Assembly (NCBI RefSeq): GCF_041381155.1
Contig: NC_091143.1
Span: forward strand, 27,529,331-27,593,330
Length of the DNA: 64,000 nucleotides
Origin: Argopecten irradians
Taxonomy: Eukaryota; Mollusca; Bivalvia; Pectinida; Pectinidae
Reading direction: 5' to 3'
In this document: positions 22,890-34,823 of the stretch, one piece after another
Layout of the letters: each line of letters begins with the position of its first letter
How positions within the stretch are numbered: position 1 is the first letter of the stretch
Position numbers and translations under genes: made by a program
Notes under the pieces: model-generated
Told to the model about the DNA's origin: nothing
Database searches by the model: none
What the model saw: only the letters and a program-made list of their open reading frames with translations

Positions 22890-23737
22890 ATCTAATAGTA
22901 AACAACTTTAAACATCTGATGAACTATACGATGCAGATGTGATATATGGCATAAACTTTGTACTTTTTGTAATGGTGAAGATGAAGTACTGTATATTTCC
23001 GCTCATATTTCATTAACCTTAATATTTCAGGGTTGTATGATGTAAAATCTTTTCATTAATACACGTTAATGCTATTATTATTAAATTACATTTATTAAAC
23101 ATTAAACTTTTAGAAATAATGAAAAATTAATATACAACTGTTACATCTAATTAAATCGTGAACAAATTTAATCATCAAAATCCAATGATAATACACCTAC
23201 CTGTTTTGAAATCGGGCCTTATCCTATTGTGACGATTTTATTTCTTAACCAATTTCAATTCTCCCCTCGAATTTTTAAATTTGTAATGCCCATCAGGAAA
23301 CTTGCGTACTAAATCATTAAAAATCCATGGTGACATGTTAACGGAAGATACATTACAGCACATTAATCCTTATCAGAGATGTGAAATCTGACTGCATGTT
23401 ACCACATAGTGGGTTTATGCAACCACACAACGTTGGGACAATGACTCAATCATGGCGGACTGACGTAATTTTACCTTGACGGAACAAGAAACTTACTGAT
23501 CCGCGGTCATACTAATGACCAATTTGACTAATTAAAAGTCTACTGTTTCCTTCCCTGGTCGATTTAAACAAAGTTTATGACTTGTCCTGGTAAACCGCAA
23601 ATTGTGCATCTTACTTCAGCATATGCAATGACGCACACCGCTAGATTTGTTACACATTTGTTCCATCCAATACTAACAAACGGGGAAAAATTAATAAAAT
23701 ATCCGTGTTTCAAATATAAAAAATGAAATTATAAGCA
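22890..23737. other. Upstream region of gene C, no supported gene
   Basis: AT-rich sequence without coding support, leading into the gene C promoter. Confidence 0.4.
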
Positions 23738-23805
23738 TATAAATATGAAGTGAAAATTCGATACAATACAGTTCGGTTGATGGTGAACGTATATACAGAT
23801 TTAAA
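23738..23805 (+). promoter_or_regulatory. Gene C TATA box and non-coding exon 1
   Basis: TATAAATATGAAGTG begins at 23738. A start near 23768 gives a short first exon ending at 23805 (TTTAAA|GTAAGTACT). The acceptor TATTTCAG at 23987-23994 opens exon 2 with 16 nt before the ATG at 24011. Confidence 0.65.
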
Positions 23806-24010
23806 GTAAGTACTACTAAGAAACATTCATTTGCAATAACTAGTAACATTAACTTCCAAAGATATTATTAAGACTAAGCGGGTAATGTTTTTTTATTTAC
23901 TGTGTATATTTTGATAAATTCATTCCATTAAATAGAAGAATAGATTATGCTGATATCTAAAGAAAACATAATTCATAACTGATATTTATTTCAGCTCTTG
24001 CCTATCCAAA

Positions 24011-27000
24011 ATGACGTTACAGTTGTTTGTCAGCGCCTACCTGATTTCTTGCGTTTTATGTGACACCTACGCACCATCTTACGGTGAGATAACCATAATT
24101 TTTGGATTACATTTGAGGGCGTTACATTTGCTGCATATGAGAATTAGATATTAGCTATTAGACAATAATGATTCCCAATAAGGTTACGAACTTTACGTTT
24201 GACCTTGACTTATATGGAAGGTTTGTTTTTTTTAAATTCAATAAAAGTGATGATTGTTATTCTTGCTTAAAGAGGCTGCACCGCTGACGAATGGTATGGT
24301 TTCTCTATCAAATAGAACATACGATTTAGTATTCTTCTTCAGTTACAAAAGTAACTTTTTGCACACTTGCCACTATTGAAAAAGTTTGAGCTTCTTTTAC
24401 CTGAGACGAAGTCTCAAGTGACCTATTCTAATCGCCTTTTGTCCGTCGCCATGCGTCGTCAGTCGTGTGTTCGTAAACAATTTATATTTTCGACTTCTTC
24501 TCAAAAACCACTGAAGCAATTTCAATAAAAATTTGTCACAAACCTTCTAAGGCATAAGGCCAATCAAAATTGTGGATGATATTACCCCCACCCTCCAGGG
24601 GGCTGTTGGAGGGGCCAAAAGGGGTCAAATTAACTATAATATCAAAAATCTTCTTCTCCACTCACAAATGTGGTAGAATCAAATACTCTTCATAGATAGA
24701 AAGGTCTCAAGGCCCTCTACAAAAATTGTGAATTACATGACCCTGGGGTGTCGTGTTTCCCCCTTGGGAGGGTGTCAAGTTTACTATAATTTATATAGGA
24801 AAAACACATTTATGAACGTAATTTGCTTATTTGTTCATAGGAAATTAATCAAACTGGGTTAGAATTTTTAGTCTATTATAGCATTTTATCGTCATATCCA
24901 TATTGGGACCAGAGGGGTAAGGCCAAAAGAGGTCAAATAGGCTAAAACTTCAAAAATCTTTCTTCTAAATTCACAGCTTTAAAGGAACCAGATACTCTTC
25001 ATAGATTGGAAGGTCTTAAGGCCCTTTACAAAAATTGTGAATTGCAATGCCGTGGGATCCAGATTTTCCCCTGGGGAGGGGGTCAAATTTACTATAGTTT
25101 ATATAGGAAAAACACAGTTATGAACATTATTTGCTTTGTTTTCATAGGAAATTAGTCAAACGGGGTTAAAATTATAAGCCTGAAATAGCATTTTAACACC
25201 ATAACCATATTGGTCCTGGCTGACCCCCAGGGACATAGAGGAGCGGGGCAAAAATTGGTCAAAATGGCTAAAATTTCAAAAATCTTCTTCTGAATTCACA
25301 GTTTTGATGGAACCAAATAATCTTCATAGATTTTATAAAATCACTGACACTGACTGACTTCTAGTTTGGTTTTGTAGTTTAACGTTGGCAAAGCAAATTG
25401 GAATTTTAAGCATAAGTTTTGGTAACATAAACTAACTATCAAAATGAAAAACAAAAACTAAAAATTCTAATAGGAAGGAATTTAAAGATTTAATACGTAA
25501 ATACCTTTTACAGAACAGATTTGAACCAACTTTGCAATGCTCTTTCTGTATCAGCACTCAGGTGATCGTCAAGGCCTCTTGTTGTTTTAATTAGACACAT
25601 ATTTACACGATTAAAATATTAGTTATTGTTCAAATGAAGAGTACATGCTCTGTCGGCGAAGGAGCATTCTTTCGCAGCTATTGACTGGGACAACTTATTC
25701 GCAAACCATTCAATTTAACTGAATCTATGCAAATATAGATCTCTTTTCTCTCTAAATGTAACTGAAATATGTCTTTTTACCGCGTGATGTATTCAAGGCA
25801 CCATTTTACTTTCGAAAATCTCACCTATCAAACAATACACTAGAAGTTCAATAGAAATAACCATAGCTGATTACAAGCTTTTGTTTGTTTGATTACTTGT
25901 ATATAATTAACGTCCTCTTAACTGCCAGGGTCATGTAAGGACGACCTCCCATGTATTCAGTGTATGAAATGCGGATGTTTGTTATGTCTTCTTATATAGT
26001 GAAACTCTTGCCCTTTTATAGTGCTATTTCACATGCCACCGAAAACACCAAGCAAAGCACCCCACCTGGTCAAGCTTCGTTTTTAATACTAGTGTTCAGT
26101 TATTGCAAGTCTCCGCAATTTTTTCTGCCAAATATTGTTTTGGCAAAGTTGTGTTTTAAAATAACATAAAAAAAACATCATTTTGATAGGTTCAAAGAAG
26201 GATGATGTCATAGTTGACGCCGGATTCAGCAAAGGAACAAGGAGGATTTCCGGAAGCGGAGTGGACTCTGGCTTCACAAGTGTTGGAGGGATCGATTCTG
26301 ATGGTGGTTTTGTTGGACGTAGAGATGGGTCGAAAGGTGTTGTAACAGGCCGGAGGGGAGGACCCGTAGTAAAACATGCTATTTCTGGAAGCAGAGGAGG
26401 CCTAGAAAGTGTGGTAACTGGCCGAATTGGAGGATCTGCGATTGAGGGTATTATTTCTGGACGTAGAGGAGGACTAGAAAGAGTGATATATGGCCGAAAA
26501 GGAGGATCTGTTATTGATGATGTTATTTCAGGACCCAGAGGGGGAAAAGAAGGTGTTGTAACTGGCCGTAGGGGAGGATCCGTCGTAAAGCATGTTATTT
26601 CTGGAAGCAGGGGAGGTCTAGAAAGTGTGGTGACAAGCCGAAAAGGAGGATCTGTTATTGATGATGTTATTTCAGGACGCAGAGGGGGGATAGAAGGTGT
26701 TGTAACTGGCCGCAGGGGAGGATCCGTCGTAAAGCATGTTATTTCTGGAAGCAGGGGAGGTCTAGAAAGTGTGGTGACTGGGCGAATTGGAGGATCTGCG
26801 ATTGATGATATAGTTTCTGGACGAAGAGGAGGACTAGAAAGCGTGATGTATGACCGAAAGAGCGGACCAGTGACTGGTGGTGTTATTGCTGGACGTAGAG
26901 ACGGACTAGAAAGTGTTGTGACCAGCCGCAGGGAAGGATCTGTGTTTGATGATGTTGTTTCAGGACGTATAAGAGGGTCTGTGATAGGAAGCGAAGTGTC

Positions 27001-27304
27001 TGGTCGCCAAAGAGCTATAGAAGGTTTAGTATCAAAGGGGGCTGGTATACATCGCAACCAAGGAAGTGGTATAGGCTATGGTAGTGATGACATCCTAGCT
27101 GTACGAGGAGCCGGAGTAGACGTCGTGGATCGTTTTAGTGGACGTGATACGGGCTTTAGAGGGAATGATGGATTTGTTACTGAACGTGTAGAACGTCGAT
27201 TTGGACGCGGGGATGGTGTCTGGACGGACAGGAGAGACGAAACATGGATCGAAAGAAGAGGAAGTCAAGTTAAACCTATTAAACCCGTAAGGACATATAA
27301 TTAA
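24011..27304 (+). CDS. Gene C: secreted Arg-Gly-Gly repeat protein (395 aa, two coding exons)
   Basis: Exons are 24011-24083 (73 nt; donor TACG|GTGAGAT) and 26190-27304 (1115 nt; acceptor TTTGATAG), phase 1. Residues 1-18 (MTLQLFVSAYLISCVLCD) are a signal peptide. The mature protein opens with SKKDDVIVDAGFSKG and then has about nine 24-aa repeats of the form ISGsRGGLESVVTGRxGGSV (then IDD or VKH), alternating in a 48-aa dimer. A degenerate C-terminal part follows with ERVERRFGRGDGVWTDRRDE. It is strongly basic, rich in Gly, Arg, Val and Ser, with no cysteine in the repeats. The 2.1-kb intron is filled with repeats. AATAAA occurs at 27420. I do not recognise the family. A secreted structural or matrix role is inferred from the signal peptide, repeats and neighbours. 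Confidence 0.85.
24390..25590 (+). repeat. Long dispersed repeat in the gene C intron
   Basis: This tract contains three tandem-like modules (GGTCAAATAGGCTAAAACTTC, CAAAAATCTTCTTCT, AATTGTGAATT, TTCATAGGAAATTA). It begins near ACCTGAGACGAAGTCTC and ends near CTCAGGTGATCGTC. Related tracts are at 17195-17720 and 56690-56960. It encodes nothing I can support. Its class is unknown. Confidence 0.55.
25878..26072 (-). repeat. SINE fragment in the gene C intron
   Basis: Reversed CAAA tail (TTTGTTTGTTTGATTAC), TTAACGTCCTCTTAACTGCC, GTAAGGACGACCTCCCATG and the body to CACCCCACCTGGTCAA. It is diverged and 5' truncated, and ends about 120 bp before the exon 3 acceptor. Confidence 0.75.
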
Positions 27305-27419
27305 TGCTAATAGGAAGATATATCATATTTATCAAAGGAATGCTGTACATCGTTTAAATATGCCAAAGACCTTTATGACTATTTGTTGTATTATCCATAC
27401 ATAAATATTTATAATTGAT

Positions 27420-27425
27420 AATAAA
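27420..27425 (+). terminator. Gene C polyadenylation signal
   Basis: AATAAA lies 115 bp after the stop codon. A second AATAAA is near 27622. Confidence 0.55.
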
Positions 27426-28434
27426 GTACTTATTTCTCTAAAAAGTAGAATTGGCATTTATATTCAAATCGATCGGTTTGTTACTTTTTCAGTGTTTAGT
27501 GTATTTGATGATCATATATATGCTGTATTTGAAATATGTTATTTTATTTGTAAAAAAGTATGCCATAATTCTAATATTTGGACTCGCAGAACATTGTAAG
27601 AAACACGAACACAAAATATTGAATAAATATTGTTGTATGGAATACTTAGAGATGTCTATTTGCCGTTATTTGTTTTAAGAGTCGATATAAGTTAATTGTC
27701 TATAAAGCGTATTGGTTGGGTGGCTGATTTCCTTATTATGACTCATATTAATTATGCATGTCACCCAAGGACGTATTTTAATCAGATTGATTGTTTAAAA
27801 GCCGGTAAATCGTGTTTTATGTAAGTAAATAGTCAACACCCAACTAAACGTTTGCTTTTGACGATTTCAAATATATTTAATATATGCCGATTTATCTAAT
27901 GAAAACCCAGCGAACTGTATTGCAATATTATTGAATAACAACACAAACACTGTAGGCTAATGTAAAAGAAGACCGTATCACTATGTACAATTATTCTCTT
28001 CTTTCATCATAATGTTTGACTCTGAATTTATTTCATCATTTTAATTCCTTATTTCGATTACGAACGGTGTTCATGATCGTGGATGAAAACCGAACCTAAT
28101 TATAATTTTAATATTGTTGAATTTGTGCAAAGCTCATATTAATATACAGATCATTTGACCTGTGAAATAAAACAAAAATACGGTATTTCAGGAGAATATA
28201 AATCACTTTGTTCCTAGTTAATATATAAAATCAAATATATGTATACTATATTAGTATATGGTAAGGGAAGTAACTCGTATTTGTTTGAACGGTGTTGATA
28301 TTTTACCAATCATATTGACGTTTGATTACAATTACCAAAGCACATATTATATACAGAAATTAAGATATTAGTTTCTCCATTACCAACATTTATTAGTTAT
28401 AGCTGATGATGGTTGCTGTCCCCTGATAGAGATG
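27426..28434. other. Intergenic, no supported gene
   Basis: AT-rich DNA after gene C. A lone MITE terminus (TATTTTAATCAGATTG) lies near 27773-27790. Confidence 0.4.
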
Positions 28435-29684
28435 TTTTTCTAATGCCTCCCTTGGCACCGCCTCACTTTGGCCTTGAGTTGAGCGTTCGCCCCTGTGAGG
28501 AAGACTCTGGGTTCTGTCCCCTGGCCGAGACACACCAAAGTGCAGTTTCTGCTCCTGCTTGGCGCTCAGCATACAGGGAGTTGGACGACTGGTTCGCTCG
28601 TTGTCAGTATAATGTGACCGGGTGGGGTGTGTTGCTTGGTGTCTTAGGCGACATGTTTCAGTGATATTACACTATTGAAAGGGCAACGGTTCCACTGTGC
28701 AAGAAGACACTACGTGAATGTACCGCGGTCTCCCAAGACACGCACCTCACAAAATATACACGCAACACACAGCATACATGGGAGGCCGTCCTTACATGAC
28801 CATAGCTGTTAATAGGACGTTAATTAATATGACAAAAAGAGCTTAGCGCTCAGCATTAAGTGAGTGGGACGCCCGTTGTGAGTGGGACGACTAGTTCGCC
28901 CGTTGTCAGTATAATATGACTAGGTGGGGTGCGTTGCTTGGTGTCGTCGGTGGCATGCTTCGGTGATATAGTACTATACAAAGGGCAAAAGTTCCACTAT
29001 ACAAGTAGACAACACGAATATACCGCAGTCTCCCAAAACACGCACAATGCACTCCATACACGCATTACATCTCATACATGGGAGGCCTTCCTTACATGAC
29101 ACTGGCTGTTAATACGACGTTAATTAATCAAAACAAACAAATAATTATTCTTGAAGTATGCCCTGCAGGTAGGGCGTTAGAATTGTACCTGCTACCCCTA
29201 TTGCATGATCGTAAAAGGCGACTAAATTTAGGATCTTATCTTTTCACTTCTTCCTACCCGACTTTATCTTTCCTAATGCCTCCCTTGGCACCGCCTCACA
29301 TTTGGCCTAGAGTTGAGCGTTCGCCCCTGTGAGGAAGGCTCTGGGTTCTGTCCCCTGGCCGAGACACACCAAAGTCTATAAAAGTGGTAGTTTCTGCTCC
29401 CGCTTAGCGTTCAGCATACAGGGAGTGGGACGACTGGTTCGCCCGTTGTCAGTATAATGTGACTGGGTGGGATGTGTTGCTTGGTGTCTTCGGCGGCATG
29501 CTTCAGTGATTAGCACTATAAAAAGGGCAAAAGTTCCACTATACAAGAAGACACTTCATGAATATACGGCAGTCTTCCAAAACACGCACCTCGCACAACA
29601 TACACGCAACACACAGCATACATGGGAGGCCGTCCTTACATGACCCTGGCTGTAAATAGGACGTTAACTAATCAAACAAACAAA
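28435..29684 (+). repeat. Three consecutive SINE copies in the same orientation
   Basis: 28435-28838 is 5' truncated (starts at CTAATGCCTCCCTTGG). 28842-29140 is more truncated and has an internal duplication (GAGTGGGACGCCCGTTG / GAGTGGGACGACTAG). 29159-29684 is full length with the hairpin head and CAAA tail. A possible 5-bp duplication GTATG flanks the last copy (29156-29160, 29686-29690). Head-to-tail clustering suggests repeated insertion into SINE tails or unequal exchange. Confidence 0.8.
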
Positions 29685-29794
29685 GGTATGAACACCTCTG
29701 GAAAGTAAACCTTTTCTGTTATTAAACTTTTTTTTTCTGATATAGAATTATAGAATTTAAACGGGTTTTTTATATATAATTTTAGAACTAACAG

Positions 29795-30681
29795 TTCATA
29801 CCATAGAGGTTAATGGAAGGAAAATCATATGTCCATGGGTTCGTTTTTGGGAGGTGAATTTTTACCATTCAATGTTAACGATTTGACAAAATATTGGATT
29901 TAATAGAAATTTTGCCATTTAGACTACATACACGCTGAAGTGAAGCTATAATTTCCTAACAAAATGTGTGACATGTATGAATGTTTGCAAATGATATTGT
30001 ACAGGGAACATTTACAAACTTTAAACATAGCAACTGTGTTTAAAAGACTTATTTTTTCTCAGAAAAGCAAAATATCCTACCCTTACCCCTTAATTTTGAG
30101 CTCAAAAATGCACCATTTTCAGCCATTTTTGCCCTTTATGGACACAGTTTAGGAATTCAATTTTTGGAAAGGGAGAATGTTGCTCTTTCAAAATCAGTAA
30201 TGGGGATTGGTGTCTTTACTTTTTTACCCCGTTTAAATATCTATTTTTTAATATTTTGTAGGAAAAAATAAAAGTGCTAAAATTACCTTTAAATGTAAAA
30301 ATGAAGTGACAATAGTGTATCATTTCTACAAAGTAATGCTAATATTTCAATTACTACGACCCCTATAAAGATGTGCAGCAATAGAACTAAAATGCTGGCG
30401 CAGTGATGATTTAAGAAAAATAAATTTAATTAAAATTGGTAAAACTTTGGCTCTATTCGAAGCAGTAAAAAGACCGTTTCAAAATGGCTGCCAAACGGAT
30501 CAAATTTCCCATAAATTAAAATTCCCATATATAAAATCTAAGAATAGAAATATAATTTTTGACAAAATGTGCAACCGACAACGTGCTACAAATACTTATA
30601 AATTTTATTCGAAAATGTTATAACGCCTTTGATCTATGTCGAAACGAGAGTTTATCGGGACTGAAACCTCAAAGGTATGAA
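29795..30681 (+). mobile_element. Probable inverted-repeat element (887 bp)
   Basis: The termini TTCATACCATAGAGGTT and AACCTCAAAGGTATGAA are inverted with two mismatches. The interior 29872-30360 (TTAACGATTTGACAAAATATT...) recurs at 36358-36840 inside another element. No transposase frame was found. Target duplication is not clear. Confidence 0.5.
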
Positions 30682-30712
30682 TCGTAAGTGATGTGAACCT
30701 ATCGACTGACTA

Positions 30713-32280
30713 TAGGAGATTTCAGAAAAGATGTCGTGACGTCACAGAAAGTTTACATCCGGGTCCTCAAAGGTACAAACACTGTATGTCGACTAATGAA
30801 AACAATAACAGATACGTACAGCCCTGCTACACAATCGATACTGTGGCAAAAGTATACACTTTCATACTTGCAAATTCTGATTTTAAAATGGTTTCTTATT
30901 GTTTAAGAGGCTACAGACATTTATATTTTGATATTTACAATTGTTTATTGCTAAATATATTTCTGTAGATTTAGTGTTGAAGCCAGCTTGCGAAGCGGTG
31001 CCGGGTCGTCACATCACACGTACCCGTTTTTTGTTCACACGTAGAAATCCGTGTTTTGAAAAAGTTATGAAAAGATAATTGATTTTATTGTGTCATGTTT
31101 CTGTTGTACATGAAAAAGCTGCTCACAACACTATATAACATAACGAAAGGTGGACCATATCTGGCCAGACCACGGCCGCTCGTGCATGGCTTCGTCGCTG
31201 GTAGATCACCGCAGGCCACAGCATTGTTTGGGAAATAATCATATTAATAATTACCAAAACTTTTATCTCAATAAGGACTTGTTTAAGATATATATTTTGT
31301 TATTTAATATGTACATGTTGTTTTAATGGAATGCTCTTGTATCGTAACAAAATGACGAAAAGTAATTAAACTACTGTGTTACACGTACACGTATGGCTGC
31401 CGATCTCGAAAAATAAAATTGTGAAATCGTTCAGTTTTAATGCTGCAGATTTCATTTTCAGCCGCTTTTATCCCATAGACTGCTAGGTTAAGTCTCAAAT
31501 TGAAGTGATATTACTTTTAGAAAATTTGAATACATATTAGTTAGACTTCATTTAAACTGATATAAATTAATGATCGTAGTACTGTAAATGCCGACCAGGA
31601 TACATTGCGCACGGCTTCGAGAATCATAAATACTCTAGTTTTGTTTAAAAATGTGATAAAATGAACCTACAAACTGACTCATTTGTATGTTATAAACTAA
31701 TTCCCAAAATTGATGACAAAAAAAATTAACCAGAATACGTATTTTTTTGACACTGAAAATGGACGAAATTCGGGTTCTCGACTGTACTGTAATGGCTGCC
31801 GTGGGCTTGGGGTAATCTACGAAAGCAAATGTTTAATTTTGCACTAATCATACATTGTAAGGTGTTTTATCAAGTAACACTTCGAAAACAGTAATAACTT
31901 ATAATAATATTTTAGGGGACTTTGAATTTAATTTGTAATTTCAAGTTGATATTTGCAATATGTCTGTCAATGTTATACATAATGGCGACCGTGTTTTTCT
32001 CGTAGCGGTCGAAAACGGAGTATAAAAAGAGTAAAATATATGAATGCCATATGTTTAAATTTGTATATTATTGTAAAATATTTCTATTTACACTTTTTGA
32101 AATTAAAATAACGCAATAGTTCTCGGTTTGCCGTACTATTTATTACAATAAAATGTAAACAAACATCGCAAGCGGCTGTGTTCCCACCATGTTAATGTGT
32201 ACAGATATACGGAGTTGTACCTTTGAGCGCCCGGATGTACCTTTGTGTGACGTCATCGCCATCTTTTCTGAAATCTCCTA
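30713..32280 (+). mobile_element. TA-flanked inverted-repeat element (1.57 kb)
   Basis: The left end TAGGAGATTTCAGAAAAGATG with GACGTCAC and ACATCCGGG is inverted at the right end (CATCTTTTCTGAAATCTCCTA preceded by GACGTCATC and CCCGGATGTAC), giving about 65 bp of terminal inverted repeat between TA dinucleotides (30711-30712, 32281-32282). The interior has the recurring phrase ATGGC(T/G)(G)CCG but no long frame. It fits a non-autonomous DNA transposon with a TA target, such as the Tc1/mariner superfamily. Confidence 0.6.
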
Positions 32281-32284
32281 TACA

Positions 32285-33061
32285 AGAATTTTGTTTAAAG
32301 TATATAAACAGTACGCTTCATTAAACGCGTATGATATAATTAAATATACAGTAGATATATGACCTCCACGGCAATGACGCATCATTTTTTATGCCACCAT
32401 ACATCATTACACATATTTGAACAGGGACATGTTTGACATGTGATAGTATGTATATGTTCATTATAGTAATGCTATTTATATATGTAAGATATGTATACGT
32501 CATTAGATAAAACACAAGGAAGTGATATATATATATAAGCAGTAGAAATGTCGTCAGCCGTACGGATCCTTCCACATTATGGTACGGGAAAGTATCATTC
32601 ATATACTTGATTGGTAAGGTGTCTTTATCGTATAGTAATTACTGGGTGGTGTTTAAGTACTTCCCTTTTCACATTAAAAGACTATTAATCGTTACTTGAA
32701 AAAAAATATGGAGAAAAAATAATAATGTTGTTTTCCCTGTCGCCTCCTTGACAATATTACTAAAAGATGTAAAACAAAACCACAAAACGCAATGAAAAAA
32801 AGTAATAAATTTAATGGACATTCATTCGTATCTTTATTCTACCGTAAATGAAGAGTTACATGAACATATAGGAATGCAAACAAAATAGGTGCAAGTCCAG
32901 CATAACGGACCCCGTACACAAAGCAGACGGTAACGGATGAGTAAAAGGGCAACAGTTCCACATGACTTGTGGTGTTGTGTTGACACTCCGAGAGCCTTTT
33001 TTCACAGGGGCCAAATTTTTTTAAAAAAGAGCCAAGGGAGGGTAGGTCAGTGATTTTTTTT
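32285..33061. other. Intergenic, no supported gene
   Basis: AT-rich DNA with no coding support. A small SINE-like phrase (AAAAGGGCAACAGTTCCAC) occurs near 32943. Confidence 0.4.
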
Positions 33062-33246
33062 TTATTACAGTGATATAGCACTATAAAAAGGGCAACGGTT
33101 CCACTATACAAGAAGACACAACACCAATATACCGCAGTCTCCCAAAACACGCACCTCGCACATACACGCAACACACCACATACATTGGAGACCGTCCTTA
33201 CATGACTATAGCTGGACGTTAATTAATCAATCAAACAAACAAATAA
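33062..33246 (+). repeat. SINE 3' fragment
   Basis: Starts at ACAGTGATATAGCACTATAAAAAGG and runs through TACCGCAGTCTCCC to a CAAACAAACAAAT tail; strongly 5' truncated. Confidence 0.8.
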
Positions 33247-33886
33247 AAGAATAGGTGGATCTCTTACAATATTGTCTGCAAATTTCATTTCTGCCCCCGA
33301 ATTGCCACACGAGTCACTACATCGAGATTTAATCATTAACCAAAAAGATTTTTGATTTAAATATGCCTAAGATTCTACCTCGATATTCAGGTTCACTTAA
33401 TAAGCCTCTTAATTCTGTCTATGTTTTAATCGAAATTATCTTTTGCTTCCATATATTGAGCAAAACAGAATTAGAGCCATGTGGTCGTCCGTTTGAAGCC
33501 CATACACATCGAAGTCTCAATATCTCCTTATGCAATGCCTGCAGTTCATCCTTCTAATTTGGTTTCAGGAATAAGCAGAACTTACGTTTCTTCAGATAAG
33601 ACTCCGACGCAGCGTAAAGAAGAGAAGCAATATCATTGGTAAATATTTCAGTGTCTTGTTAGGATGTTTAGACACTTTCGCATATATCAGAATTTAACAA
33701 ATTTGATTGGAGTGATTGTCTATTAAGTACGGAGTAATCAGAACCATCAGCTGAATTCAATTTAAATGAGGTACGCGGCAATTGTTCACACGTTGTTGTT
33801 TAAATTTCGACGGAAAAACTCATTTAACAAATAACCGGACGATGATTAATACATCAAGATAATTATCGTTGAGCACTTGGCATTCC
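33247..33886. other. Intergenic, no supported gene
   Basis: No coding or repeat signal I can support. Confidence 0.35.
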
Positions 33887-33890
33887 TTAA

Positions 33891-34783
33891 AGCTGACAAT
33901 GCAGGTTAAAAAGCATGCATTTGAAATTTAAAAAAAAAAATAATGATTTTTTTTTTTTTTGAAAATTGTTTCTGAGACATTCCCCAGTTAAGGCAGTGTC
34001 GTATCCAAGGAAGTGGCAGCCATTTTTATTTTTGCTCTGCTTAGTTACCTTCACTGGCCAACCCCCTATATAAAGCACGGAACTAGACACACGTGCGTCA
34101 TTTCAAGCATAACTTGTCTCGTATAGACATGCCCCGATATTTCAAATAACAATGTCAAACTGAAAATAAACACTGCACTCACCTGACAAGGTTTCATTGA
34201 AATAATACATGAATGTATTGTCAGCTAAATCCCAAATAATATCCAAAACGAGCTAATGAAACACTTCAATATGCACTAGGTTTTACACGTACACCGACAC
34301 GTGTGTGTCCTTGGTACAGTAGTTGTCGCTTGTTCTGGACAGGTATTCACGTGCACATGGCCAGTTGAGTACATCGGTTACGATAATATACATGGAGATA
34401 TGTGGACGGTTAATCATTTGGATTTCTATTCATTGGTGTGGAAATTTTATTTTGACGAACATGTAAATGAGAGCTTAGAGGTTGTGATGTATTTTGTTGC
34501 CAAACAAGCCCCATATACCTGTATAGGTAAGTGTTTTGTTTACGTAATGGTAGGTGATACACACTGGACAACTGCCAGGTGTGTATGTACGTGTATAGAC
34601 TGAGCGCACGTGTGTCGATTCACGCGCTTTATATAGGGGTCGGTGAGAGCACCGGATACACACAGAGCGAAAAATAAAAATGGCTGACCTCGAATGGGGG
34701 TTGTTTCATAAACGATTCTTGAAATACAAGTTACTTAATTTTTTTTAATCTCAATGTAAAACTTTTTAACTGGCATTGTCAGC
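33891..34783 (+). mobile_element. TTAA-flanked fold-back element (893 bp)
   Basis: Ends AGCTGACAATGCAGGTTAAAA and (inverted) TTTTTAACTGGCATTGTCAGC sit between TTAA sites (33887-33890, 34784-34787). The inverted similarity runs inward for about 200 bp and includes AGCCATTTTTATTTTTGCTC and CCCCTATATAAAGC on both arms, so the element could fold into a long stem. A 100-aa frame at 34301-34603 has no domain and is not claimed as a gene. Confidence 0.65.
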
Positions 34784-34823
34784 TTAAGGTCATGGTTATA
34801 GGATTTAATGATCAGGTGATCGA

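Noticed and set aside
26089..27057. Long antisense proline-rich frame (322 aa) opposite gene C
   Set aside because: It is the mirror of the in-frame RGG repeat on the plus strand. The plus frame has a signal-peptide exon and consistent splice sites, whereas the minus frame has neither and runs into intron sequence.
34301..34603. 100-aa frame inside the fold-back element
   Set aside because: No domain, signal or splice context; it lies between the arms of a non-autonomous element.
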